Assembly: GCA_900757235.1 (NCBI GenBank)
Contig: CAAENB010000115.1
Location: 1-25,143 of the forward strand
DNA length: 25,143 bases
From: an uncultured Collinsella sp.
GTDB taxonomy: Bacteria > Actinomycetota > Coriobacteriia > Coriobacteriales > Coriobacteriaceae
Direction of reading: 5' to 3'
Numbering within the stretch: the stretch's first letter is position 1; each line of letters starts with the position of its first letter. The position numbers and the translations under genes are program-made. The notes under the pieces are model-generated. The model made no database searches, was not told the origin of the DNA, and saw nothing but the letters and a program-made list of their open reading frames with translations. Of this stretch, positions 7,621-14,343 are shown in pieces.

Positions 7621-8457
7621 ATGGCAACTATCGAAGAGCTTGAGTCCCTGCGTTGGGACCTTCGACGCGATTGCGTCGATATCATCATGGCTGGCGCTGG
7701 CGGGCACATCGGCGGCGACATGTCGGTCATCGATGCGCTGATGACCCTCTATGCCAACCACCTCAACATTTCTCCCGAGACCGTCGACGATCCCAACCGC
7801 GATCGCTTCGTGCTCTCCAAGGGCCACGCCATGGAGGCCTACTACGCGGTGCTCTGCCACGAGGGCTATCTGGACCTCGACGACGTCAAGGCCCGCTTCT
7901 CTAAGTTCGGCAGCCCCTACATCGGCCACCCCAACAACAAGCTCAAGGGCATCGAGATGAACTCGGGCTCGCTGGGCCATGGTCTGCCCGTGGCCGTCGG
8001 CATGGCGCTTGCCGGCAAGATGGACGGCCGCGACTACCGCGTCTACACCATCATGGGCGACGGCGAGCTTGCCGAGGGCTCGGTCTGGGAGGGCGCCATG
8101 AGCGGCGGCAACTACCAGCTCGATAACCTGTGCGCGCTCGTGGACCGCAATCGCCTGCAGATCAGCGGCAGCACCGAGGACGTCATGAAGCAGGACTCAC
8201 AGGAGGAGCGCTGGGCCGCTTTCGGTTGGAACGTGCTCTCCATTCCGGGCAACGACATTCAGGCCATCGACGCCGCGCTGACGCTTGCGGCCGAGACCAA
8301 GGGAAAGCCCACGGTTATCATCCTCAACACGGTGAAGGGCTATGGCTCGTCTGTTATGGAGGACAAGGCCGCCTGGCATCATCACCTGCCCAACGACGAG
8401 GAATATGCCCAGATCATCGCCGATTTCGCTGCCCATAAGGAGGCCATCAATGGCTAA
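7621..8457 (+). CDS. Transketolase, N-terminal (TPP-binding) subunit
   Basis: One half of a split, thiamine-diphosphate-dependent transketolase moving two-carbon units between sugar phosphates. The 278-residue protein carries GHIGG (28-32), SKGHA (66-70), GSLGHG (116-121) and the TPP/Mg signature GDGE (146-149) followed about 28 residues later by DRN. The frame is open back to 7429, but ATG 7621 follows GAGGAGAG and matches the family start. It lies two bases after the isomerase stop codon and its own stop overlaps the next gene by eight bases, so expression is coupled. Being operonic with an isomerase and a sugar kinase rather than with pentose-phosphate genes suggests a dedicated catabolic transketolase, as known for apulose 4-phosphate transketolase (subunits A and B); that assignment is inference. 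Confidence 0.9.
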   Translation: MATIEELESLRWDLRRDCVDIIMAGAGGHIGGDMSVIDALMTLYANHLNISPETVDDPNRDRFVLSKGHAMEAYYAVLCHEGYLDLDDVKARFSKFGSPYIGHPNNKLKGIEMNSGSLGHGLPVAVGMALAGKMDGRDYRVYTIMGDGELAEGSVWEGAMSGGNYQLDNLCALVDRNRLQISGSTEDVMKQDSQEERWAAFGWNVLSIPGNDIQAIDAALTLAAETKGKPTVIILNTVKGYGSSVMEDKAAWHHHLPNDEEYAQIIADFAAHKEAING

Positions 8458-9391
8458 CAAGATCGCCAACCGCAAGGCTATCTGCGACACGCTGCTCGAG
8501 GCCGCCGCAACCGATAAAGACATCGTCGTCCTGTGCTCCGACTCCCGCGGCTCCGCATCGCTCACACCGTTCTTCGATCAGTATCCCCAGCAGTCCATTG
8601 AGGTCGGCATCGCCGAGCAGGACCTGGTGAGTATCGCCGCCGGTATGGCCTCGTGCGGCAAGAAGGCCTGGGCCGCCTCGCCGGCGTCCTTTGTGACCAC
8701 GCGCTCGTATGAGCAGTGCAAGGTCGACGTTTCGTACTCCAACACCAACGTCAAGCTCATCGGCATCTCGGGCGGCGTTTCCTATGGCGCCCTCGGTATG
8801 AGCCATCACTCCGCGCAGGATATCGCCGCCATGAGCGCGATTCCCAACATGCGCGTGTATCTGCCGAGCGATCGCTTCCAGACCGCCGAGCTCGTGCGCG
8901 CCCTGGTTGCCGACAACAAGCCGGCCTACATCCGCGTGGGCCGCAACCCGGTGGAGGACGTGTACACCGAGGACGAGTGCCCGTTCCAGATGGACCGAGC
9001 CACCTGGGTGCGCCGCGGCACCGATGTGACAATCGTCGCTACCGGTGAGATGGTCCGCCACGCCGTGGACGCCGCCGATCTGCTGGCCGAGCAGGGCATC
9101 TCGGCAACGGTGCTCGATATGTACTGCGTCAAGCCGCTCGATGCCGAGGCCGTGATCGAGTCCGCCGGTGCCACGCGCGCCGTCGTGACCGTCGAGGAGC
9201 ACAGTCCCTTCGGTGGCCTGGGTTCCATGGTCGCGCAGGTCGTAGGTGAGCACTACCCGCGTCCGGTCAAGTGCCTGAGCCTGCCCGATGCGCCGGTCAT
9301 CACCGGTACGAGCCCCGAGGTCTTTGCGCACTACGGCCTGACGGGCGAGGGAATCGCCAAGACGGTCGCCGAGTTCCTGCCCGCAGAGTAA
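8450..9391 (+). CDS. Transketolase, C-terminal (pyrimidine-binding) subunit
   Basis: Partner of the preceding subunit; together they equal one full-length transketolase. Of 313 residues, the pyrimidine-binding domain spans about 5-165 with EVGIAEQDLVSIAAGMA (catalytic Glu 56) and FVTTRSYEQ. The C-terminal transketolase domain follows (VTIVATGEMVRHAVDAADLL, VVTVEEHSPFGGLGS). The start is ATG 8450, inside the end of the N subunit (eight-base overlap), preceded by AAGGAGG at 8438-8444; the open frame further upstream is an overlap artefact. The overlap points to translational coupling and equal subunit amounts. 1-deoxyxylulose-5-phosphate synthase-like or pyruvate dehydrogenase beta-like proteins are related, but the pairing with a true transketolase N half excludes them. 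Confidence 0.9.
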   Translation: MANKIANRKAICDTLLEAAATDKDIVVLCSDSRGSASLTPFFDQYPQQSIEVGIAEQDLVSIAAGMASCGKKAWAASPASFVTTRSYEQCKVDVSYSNTNVKLIGISGGVSYGALGMSHHSAQDIAAMSAIPNMRVYLPSDRFQTAELVRALVADNKPAYIRVGRNPVEDVYTEDECPFQMDRATWVRRGTDVTIVATGEMVRHAVDAADLLAEQGISATVLDMYCVKPLDAEAVIESAGATRAVVTVEEHSPFGGLGSMVAQVVGEHYPRPVKCLSLPDAPVITGTSPEVFAHYGLTGEGIAKTVAEFLPAE

Positions 9392-9428
9392 TTGGTGCAT
9401 CGGGGACAGGTTTGCGCCAATCCTTTTT
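9391..9428 (+). repeat. Hairpin with T tract carrying a GGGGACAGG core
   Basis: ATTGGTGC (9391-9398) pairs with GCGCCAAT (9414-9421, one G-U pair) and is followed by CCTTTTT. The arm begins in the stop codon of the transketolase C subunit. It could act as a weak terminator that reduces kinase expression. The loop holds GGGGACAGG, a core shared with other intergenic repeats in this window. The remaining spacer to 9533 has only a short CCGTCG/CGACGG hairpin (9489-9516) near the kinase ribosome site. Confidence 0.5.
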
Positions 9429-9533
9429 GGTTGAATTTTGAGCAGGCCGGCTGCGCTCTCATGAGCCGGTCGGCCACTCGCTCCTTGTCCGTCGGGTTTT
9501 AGTTTTGAATCGACGGGGGAGACGGGAGAGTAC

Positions 9534-11024
9534 ATGAGCAAATACATCATCGGAATCGATCAATCCACGCAGGGCACCAAGGCGCTGCTGGTGGACGAGG
9601 GCGGCCATTTGATTCATCGTGCCGATCGCCCGCATCGCCAGATTGTCAACGAGGCTGGCTGGGTGAGCCACAACCCGGCCGAGATTGCCGCCAACGTGCT
9701 GGCCGTGGCGCGCGCCGTGGTGGAGGAGACCGGGGTCGATCCGGCCGACGTCGCCGGCGTTGGCATTTCCAACCAGCGCGAGACCACCGTTGCCTGGAGC
9801 CGCACGACGGGCGAGCTGCTGTGCGATGCCGTGGTGTGGCAGTGCGCCCGCGCCCGCGAGCTGTGCGACGAGCTGGCTGCGCGCGAAGGCGTGGCCGAGC
9901 TGGTGCGTGACACGACGGGTCTGGTGCTCTCACCCTACTATCCGGCGGGCAAGATGGCCTGGATCCTCGCGAACGTTCCCGCGGCTGCCGAGGCCGCGGC
10001 GGCGGGCGAGCTGTGCCTGGGCACCATCGATGCCTGGGTGGTCTGGACGCTCACGGGCGGCGCGGAGTTCCGCTGCGACTGGTCTAACGCCAGCCGCACG
10101 CAGCTCTTCGACCTGCGCCGTGGCTGCTGGAGCGAGCCGGTGTGCGAGGCCTTTGGCGTCGATGCAGCCTGCCTGCCGCAGGTGACCGATTCTGATGGCC
10201 TGTTCGGCATGACGGACCTGGGCGGCTTTTTGCCGGCACCCGTGCCCATTCACGGCGTGCTCGGCGACAGCCATGCCGCCTTGTTTGCCCAGGGCTGCCA
10301 TAGCCGCGGCATGGCCAAGGCGACCTATGGCACCGGAAGCTCGGTCATGATGAACGTCGGCGACGAGTTCGTCGCCAGCTCGCATGGGCTTTCGAGTTCG
10401 CTCGCATGGCGTATGGACGGCGTGACCGAGTACGTGCTCGAGGGCAACGTGAGCTACGCCGGCGCCGTCAAGACGTGGCTGCGCGACGACCTGGAACTCA
10501 TCAACAATCCCGAGGAAGTCACCGACCTGTGTTACGCCGCCAATCCGGCGAGCCGCGTCTACTTTGTGCCGGCGTTCACTGGCCTGGGCGCGCCGCACTG
10601 GGCGAGCGATGCCGAGGGCTGCGTCTTTGGCATGACGCGCACCACGGGCCGTGCGGAGTTCGTAAAGGCCGCCGACGAGTCGATCGCCTATCAGATCTTC
10701 GACGTGATCGATGCGATGGTCGAGGATTCGGGCGCGGCACTGGCCGAGCTTCGTGTTGACGGCGGTCCCACGCGCGACGCGTACCTGATACAGTTTGAGA
10801 GCGACCTGGTCGGCTCGCCCATCCGCATTGCGAGCAACGACGAGATGAGCGGTCTGGGCGCGGCCTGGGCCTGCGGCATTGCGCTGGGCATGTACACGCG
10901 CGACGTCGTTGACGTCTACGGCGCCCGCGGCATCGTGGAGCCCACCATGTCCGCCGACGAGCGCGTCAAAAAGATCGCCGGCTGGCGTCACGCCGTGAAA
11001 TCTACAATCGCGTACACCGCCTAG
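9534..11024 (+). CDS. FGGY-family carbohydrate kinase, glycerol-kinase-like with altered substrate site
   Basis: Phosphorylates a sugar or polyol with ATP. The 496-residue length and overall sequence resemble glycerol kinase: NQRETTVAW (Arg 82, Glu 83), AVVWQC (Trp 102), LSPYYPAGK (Tyr 135/136), NASRTQLFD and YGTGSSVMM. However, the start GIDQSTQGTKALL is xylulokinase-like. The position that is Asp-Gln (245-246) in E. coli GlpK, where Gln contacts glycerol, is Asp-Ser here (GDSHAALF). I therefore do not call it GlpK; a ketose is the more likely substrate. GGGAG lies eight bases before the ATG. It is 142 bases after the transketolase and in the same direction, probably the last gene of the operon. 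It would make the ketose phosphate used by the split transketolase. Confidence 0.85.
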   Translation: MSKYIIGIDQSTQGTKALLVDEGGHLIHRADRPHRQIVNEAGWVSHNPAEIAANVLAVARAVVEETGVDPADVAGVGISNQRETTVAWSRTTGELLCDAVVWQCARARELCDELAAREGVAELVRDTTGLVLSPYYPAGKMAWILANVPAAAEAAAAGELCLGTIDAWVVWTLTGGAEFRCDWSNASRTQLFDLRRGCWSEPVCEAFGVDAACLPQVTDSDGLFGMTDLGGFLPAPVPIHGVLGDSHAALFAQGCHSRGMAKATYGTGSSVMMNVGDEFVASSHGLSSSLAWRMDGVTEYVLEGNVSYAGAVKTWLRDDLELINNPEEVTDLCYAANPASRVYFVPAFTGLGAPHWASDAEGCVFGMTRTTGRAEFVKAADESIAYQIFDVIDAMVEDSGAALAELRVDGGPTRDAYLIQFESDLVGSPIRIASNDEMSGLGAAWACGIALGMYTRDVVDVYGARGIVEPTMSADERVKKIAGWRHAVKSTIAYTA

Positions 11025-11038
11025 CATGATTATTCTGA

Positions 11039-11100
11039 GACGGGGATTAAAAACTCATTGATCCCCGTCCCGGGCAGCTCATTTGGGACGGGGCTTTTTT
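11039..11100 (+). terminator. Terminator of the isomerase operon with an alternative upstream hairpin
   Basis: CCCCGTCCC (11063-11071) pairs with GGGACGGGG (11085-11093), followed by six T (11095-11100). The same CCCCGTC segment can instead pair with GACGGGGAT (11039-11047 with 11061-11069, nine pairs), so two exclusive structures exist. This could be simple redundancy or a terminator/antiterminator switch. Confidence 0.8.
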
Positions 11101-11155
11101 GACTGGTATGATTGGTGCGATCATTCGAACCAGCTAAAAGAGCCCCGTCCCAAAT
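11081..11155. repeat. 75-base imperfect palindrome before luxS (dispersed terminator-like element)
   Basis: 11081-11095 pairs perfectly with 11141-11155 (15 bp). Pairing continues with one G-U pair to 11100/11136, and then in register through CTGGT (11103-11107) with ACCAG (11129-11133). The right arm, read backwards, matches the terminator after the nucleoside hydrolase (TAGTCAATTTGGGACGGG, 4749-4766). Both ends therefore look like T-tailed terminators facing outward from a common family. Confidence 0.7.
11083..11112 (+). promoter_or_regulatory. Possible luxS promoter inside the palindrome
   Basis: TTGGGA (11083-11088) and TATGAT (11107-11112, 5 of 6 to consensus) are 18 bases apart. This would start the luxS transcript near 11119, about 58 bases before the ATG. 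If right, the -35 box lies in the upstream operon's terminator stem. Confidence 0.4.
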
Positions 11156-11176
11156 TGACTACCGAGAGGATCTGCC

Positions 11177-11665
11177 ATGGAGCGCATCGCGAGTTTTTCC
11201 GTTGACCATCTGCTGCTCGAGCCCGGCGTGTATGTGAGCCGCATCGACCGCGATCCGGCGACCGGCGCCGCCGTCACCACCTTTGACCTGCGCCTGACCA
11301 CGCCCAACAAGGAGCCAGTTATGAACACGGCGGAGTGCCACACCATCGAGCATCTGGGTGCCACGTTCCTCCGCAATCATGCTGAGTGGTCGAGCCGCAT
11401 TGTCTACTTTGGCCCCATGGGCTGCCGCACGGGCTTTTACCTGGTTGTCTTTGGTGAGCTGACGAGCGAGGAGATCTTGCCGCTCGTGCGCGAGCTGTTC
11501 GAGTTTGTTGCTGGTTTTGAGGGCGATATCCCCGGCGCCGCTCCCGAGGAGTGCGGTAACTATCTGGACCAGAACCTCCCCATGGCAAACTGGCTCGCGC
11601 GCCGTTATCTCGACCGCGACCTGGCCAATATCGACGAGAAGCACCTGCACTATCAGCAGGCATAA
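11177..11665 (+). CDS. luxS: S-ribosylhomocysteine lyase (LuxS)
   Basis: Cleaves S-ribosylhomocysteine to homocysteine and the autoinducer-2 precursor DPD in the activated methyl cycle. Length of 162 residues is normal. The metal site HTIEH (His 55, His 59, with Glu 58) and Cys 126 in PEECGNY are intact, as is the catalytic Cys 83 in GPMGCRTGFY. The start MERIASFSVDHLLLEPGVY is standard, and GAGAGGAT precedes the ATG at 11177. The gene has its own terminator at 11697. No nucleosidase (Pfs) or methionine gene is adjacent, so the rest of the cycle is encoded elsewhere. The leader contains the unusual palindromes described separately. Confidence 0.95.
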   Translation: MERIASFSVDHLLLEPGVYVSRIDRDPATGAAVTTFDLRLTTPNKEPVMNTAECHTIEHLGATFLRNHAEWSSRIVYFGPMGCRTGFYLVVFGELTSEEILPLVRELFEFVAGFEGDIPGAAPEECGNYLDQNLPMANWLARRYLDRDLANIDEKHLHYQQA

Positions 11666-11696
11666 GGATGCTGGCAGGAATAGCGTTTGCGCCAGA

Positions 11697-11726
11697 AGCG
11701 CTCCCACTCTTGTGGGGGCGCTTTTT
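11697..11726 (+). terminator. Intrinsic terminator of luxS
   Basis: An 11-pair stem (11697-11707 with 11712-11722, one G-U pair) has a four-base loop and a T run at 11722-11726. Confidence 0.9.
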
Positions 11727-11741
11727 CATATCGTGCACTCA

Positions 11742-11790
11742 AAACAGAACGAGATTGTTCTAGAATGTTCGTACTGTCACATAAACGAAC
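11742..11790 (+). promoter_or_regulatory. Promoter region with inverted repeats before the DUF4867 gene
   Basis: TAGAAT (11761-11766, 5 of 6) is a likely -10 box. AGAAC-N6-GTTCT surrounds 11746-11761, and GTTCGT (11767-11772) mirrors ACGAAC (11785-11790), giving two overlapping palindromes typical of operator sites. AAACAGAAC at 11742-11750 resembles the AAACAGAA stretches in front of the LacI and isomerase genes, but it lacks the TTTACT half site. No good -35 box is seen. Confidence 0.4.
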
Positions 11791-11800
11791 AGGAGTGAAC

Positions 11801-12445
11801 ATGCATATCTACTCTGTCAACGATCCCGAGTTCAAATCCTATGGCAACGTTTGGGATAACGTTCCGTCCGAGCTCACGTCGCCCGTGCTCGAGGCGCTCT
11901 CTGCCACGCCCATCCCCGAGGGCAGCAAGTACGTGGCAAGCGCGTCGGAGCTCGAGGGCGTCAAGGGTGCCGGCAAACTGGGCTTTCTCATGTTTGGCGG
12001 CCGCCCCTTCCAGCTCGGCTGGTGCAACGGCCACAACACGCAGCTCAACTGCCTGGAGTATCACCGCGCCAGCGAGTTTAACCTGGGCGCCCGCGACTTT
12101 ATCCTGCTCGTGGCGCATCGCTGGGAGATCGAGGACGGCAAGCTCGACACCGCGTGCGTCAAGGCGTTCCGCGTGCCGGCGGGTACGGTCGTCGAAGTCT
12201 TCAACACCACGCTCCACTACACGCCCTGCATGGTCGACGACGGCGGCTTCCAGGTGATGGTGGCGCTGCCGGCGGGCACCAATGGCCCGCGCCCCGAGGC
12301 TGCGGCCGACATGCTCGCGGCCGGTGACAGCTACTGCTACTGGAAGGCCGACAAGTGGGTTCTCTGCCACGCAGATAGTCCCAAGGCTGCCGAGGGCGGC
12401 TACGTGGGCCTCGTCGGCAAGAACCTCGACATCGCCTGTGACTAG
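11801..12445 (+). CDS. DUF4867 family protein (cupin-like)
   Basis: 214 residues, no signal peptide or membrane segment. The N terminus MHIYSVNDPEFKSYGNV, the central WCNGHNTQLNCLEYHRASEFN and the later VPAGTVVEVFNTTLHYTPC are what I remember for DUF4867, a family resembling ureidoglycolate-lyase-type cupins. His/Glu residues in LEYHRASE and LHYTPC could bind metal. AGGAG precedes ATG 11801; the frame is open earlier (to 11687) but across the luxS terminator, so that is rejected. No terminator is seen right after it. It is not in the same transcript as the isomerase operon, yet family members often accompany carbohydrate isomerase or transketolase genes (from memory), so it may serve the same sugar pathway, for example as an epimerase or mutarotase-type helper. 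Function is unproven. Confidence 0.75.
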   Translation: MHIYSVNDPEFKSYGNVWDNVPSELTSPVLEALSATPIPEGSKYVASASELEGVKGAGKLGFLMFGGRPFQLGWCNGHNTQLNCLEYHRASEFNLGARDFILLVAHRWEIEDGKLDTACVKAFRVPAGTVVEVFNTTLHYTPCMVDDGGFQVMVALPAGTNGPRPEAAADMLAAGDSYCYWKADKWVLCHADSPKAAEGGYVGLVGKNLDIACD

Positions 12446-12453
12446 CATCTTCC

Positions 12454-12510
12454 GTCTCGATTTGTAACATCTAGCGGGCTAAATCGTCTCTACCTGTTAC
12501 AGATTTAGAC
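12454..12510. repeat. Intergenic palindromic repeat, copy 1 (TCTCGATcTGTAACA type)
   Basis: Arms 12454-12469 and 12495-12510 are complementary at 13 of 16 positions (GTCTcgATtTGTAACA against TGTTACAGATTTAGAC). The unit is 57 bases and is followed in the same spacer by a better copy. Confidence 0.7.
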
Positions 12511-12534
12511 AAACTGCGGGGGGCTGCCCAAAAA

Positions 12535-12590
12535 TCTCGATCTGTAACACCAAGCCCGGTTTTGGCTGCCTACCTGTTGCAGATCGAGAC
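12535..12590. repeat. Intergenic palindromic repeat, copy 2
   Basis: TCTCGATCTGTAACA (12535-12549) pairs with TGTTGCAGATCGAGA (12575-12589) over 15 bases with one G-U pair; the loop contains TACC before the right arm, as in copy 1. The two units start about 80 bases apart. They have no T tract, so they look like REP-type extragenic palindromes rather than terminators. Confidence 0.75.
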
Positions 12591-12597
12591 AAACCGT

Positions 12598-12643
12598 CCC
12601 CAACCACCACAAAGGTGCCTGTCCCCTTTGTGGTGGTTTGGGG
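12598..12643. repeat. Third palindrome: CCACCACAAAGG hairpin with CCTGTCCCC in the loop
   Basis: 12602-12614 pairs perfectly with 12626-12638 (13 bp). After one bulged T, CCCC (12598-12601) also pairs with GGGG (12640-12643). There is no T tract. The loop carries CCTGTCCCC, the complement of the GGGGACAGG core at 9402-9410. Confidence 0.7.
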
Positions 12644-12789
12644 CGGCGGTATCAGAAAGTGTCAAGCAGGGGCGGCTACCGGGCCGCCGTGTGCGAAAAG
12701 AAGTGTCGGCCTGCGTCGTTGCCGTTGAGTAGCGCGCTGCTTACGGGGATACTGAAACCACGACAAACAGCGTGTGAAAGGATCGATGT
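12644..12789 (+). other. Rest of the spacer before the GH1 gene
   Basis: It holds a short GGCGGC/GCCGCC hairpin (12671-12688) and the ribosome site GAAAGGA (12776-12782). I see no convincing promoter, riboswitch or antiterminator target, although a promoter for the GH1 gene must lie here or in the repeats upstream. Confidence 0.4.
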
Positions 12790-14220
12790 ATGGCTTTCCG
12801 TAAAGACTTCCTGTGGGGCGGCGCGACGGCTGCCAACCAGTGCGAGGGCGCTTATGACGTGGATGGCCGCGGCCTGGCCAACGTGGACGTGGCGCCGCAC
12901 GGCCCCGAGCGCTATGCGGTGGTCTCCGGCCAGCGCAAGATGCTCGACTTCGAGGACGGCTATTACTACCCCGCGCAGACCGGCATCGATTTCTATCACC
13001 ATTACAAGGAGGACATCGCCCTCTTTGCCGAGATGGGCTTTAAGACCTTCCGCATGAGCCTGGCGTGGACCCGCATCTTCCCCAACGGTGACGAGACCGA
13101 GCCCAACGAGGCCGGCCTGGCCTTCTACGAGGACGTGTTCCGCGAGTGTCAGGCGCACGGCATCGAGCCGCTCGTGACCATCACGCATTTCGACTGCCCG
13201 ATTCACCTCATCAAGGAGTACGGCGGCTGGCGCAACCGCAAGCTCATCGACTTCTACAAGAACCTCGCGACCACGATCTTCACCCGCTACAAGGGCCTGG
13301 TAAAGTACTGGCTTACCTTCAACGAGATCAATATGATCTTGCACCTGCCGTTTATGGGTGCCGGTCTGGTCTTTGAGGAGGGCGAGAACAAGGAGGCCGT
13401 CGAGTACCTGGCCGCCCACAACGAGCTCGTCGCCAGCGCTTGGGCAACCAAGATCGCTCACGAGATCGACCCTGAGGTCAAGATCGGTTGCATGCTTGCC
13501 GCAGGTAGCTACTACCCCTACAGCTGCCGTCCGGGCGATGTGCGCCAGGCGCAGATTGACAACCAGAGCAACTATTTCTTCGTCGACGTTCAGAGCCGCG
13601 GTTACTACCCGGCCTATGCCGTCAAGAAGCTCGAGCGTCTGGGCATCGATGTGGGCATGACGGACGAGGACCGCGAGATCCTGGCCGCCAACACCGTCGA
13701 CTTCATCAGCTTTAGCTATTACAGCACCCGTTGCTCCGCCGGTGCCGATAACCCCGATGTCGAGCGCACCCAGGGCAACGCCTTCGCCGGCGCCAAGAAC
13801 CCCTATCTGCAGGAGAGCCAGTGGGGCTGGGCTATCGATCCGCTGGGCTTCCGCATCACCCTCAACGACCTGTACGACCGTTATCAGAAGCCGCTGTTTG
13901 TGGTCGAGAACGGCCTGGGCGCCAAGGATGTTGTCGAGGAGGATGGCTCCATCAACGACGACTACCGTATCGACTACCTGCGCCAGCATATCGCCGCGAT
14001 GCGCGATGCGGTGACCGAGGACGGCGTTGACCTGCTGGGCTACACCACCTGGGGACCGATCGACCTGGTGAGCGCCGGCACGGGCGAGATGTCCAAGCGC
14101 TACGGCTTTATCTATGTCGACCGCGATGATGCGGGCAACGGCACCCTCAAGCGTTCCAAAAAGAAGAGCTTTCACTGGTACAAGCATGTCATTGAAACGA
14201 ATGGTGAGGATCTGTCCTAA
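12790..14220 (+). CDS. Glycoside hydrolase family 1, probable 6-phospho-beta-glucosidase
   Basis: Hydrolyses phosphorylated beta-glucosides (cellobiose, arbutin or salicin phosphates) in the cytoplasm. Length of 476 residues is typical. The GH1 N-terminal signature FLWGGATAANQCEGAY is at 7-22, the acid/base Glu 179 in WLTFNEIN, and the nucleophile Glu 373 in LFVVENGLG. SKRYGFIYVD (Ser 435, Lys 436, Tyr 438) is the phosphate-binding pattern that separates 6-phospho-beta-glucosidases from plain beta-glucosidases, and YTTWGPIDLVSAGTGEM is also typical of BglA/BglB/AscB. GAAAGGA lies seven bases before the ATG. It is monocistronic with its own terminator. No PTS transporter or BglG antiterminator lies in the window, so uptake is encoded elsewhere. 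Confidence 0.92.
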   Translation: MAFRKDFLWGGATAANQCEGAYDVDGRGLANVDVAPHGPERYAVVSGQRKMLDFEDGYYYPAQTGIDFYHHYKEDIALFAEMGFKTFRMSLAWTRIFPNGDETEPNEAGLAFYEDVFRECQAHGIEPLVTITHFDCPIHLIKEYGGWRNRKLIDFYKNLATTIFTRYKGLVKYWLTFNEINMILHLPFMGAGLVFEEGENKEAVEYLAAHNELVASAWATKIAHEIDPEVKIGCMLAAGSYYPYSCRPGDVRQAQIDNQSNYFFVDVQSRGYYPAYAVKKLERLGIDVGMTDEDREILAANTVDFISFSYYSTRCSAGADNPDVERTQGNAFAGAKNPYLQESQWGWAIDPLGFRITLNDLYDRYQKPLFVVENGLGAKDVVEEDGSINDDYRIDYLRQHIAAMRDAVTEDGVDLLGYTTWGPIDLVSAGTGEMSKRYGFIYVDRDDAGNGTLKRSKKKSFHWYKHVIETNGEDLS

Positions 14221-14256
14221 GGAAGCCGAGACACTCAACTTCAGAGTTTCCTAACC

Positions 14257-14295
14257 AAAACGCCCGGCGAGCAGTTAATGCCCGCCGGGCGTTTT
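14257..14295. terminator. Bidirectional-type terminator after the GH1 gene
   Basis: A perfect 13-pair stem (14257-14269 with 14283-14295) is flanked by AAAA on the left and TTTT on the right, so it can work on either strand. Confidence 0.9.
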
Positions 14296-14312
14296 GTTAA
14301 AAGAAGTGAAAG

Positions 14313-14341
14313 CACTCATTGGGGACGTACTTAAATGAGTG
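14313..14341 (+). repeat. 29-base GGGGACGTACTTAA repeat, copy 1
   Basis: A 29-base unit with complementary ends (CACTCATT / AATGAGTG) around GGGGACGTACTT. Five copies occur in the window: 14313-14341, 14454-14482, 14493-14521, 23217-23245 and, inverted, 23250-23278. This copy sits immediately before the 105-base hairpin unit. Confidence 0.85.
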
Positions 14342-14343
14342 CC

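Noticed and set aside
6101..7627. 508-codon minus-strand frame opposite the isomerase
   Set aside because: It mirrors a gene with clear catalytic motifs, has Val/Gly/Asp/His-biased composition and no ribosome site; it is a codon-bias shadow. The same holds for minus-strand frames at 9930-11027 and 12676-14238 and for + strand frames at 274-1434, 19632-21152 and 23358-24461.
9534..11024. Naming the kinase glpK
   Set aside because: Overall similarity is high, but the substrate Gln is replaced by Ser and the operon context is a sugar isomerase and transketolase, so a specific glycerol kinase call is not supported.
11030..11176. SAM or SAH riboswitch before luxS
   Set aside because: The spacer folds into simple G/C palindromes that match a repeat elsewhere; I could not find the conserved junctions of known SAM or SAH riboswitches.
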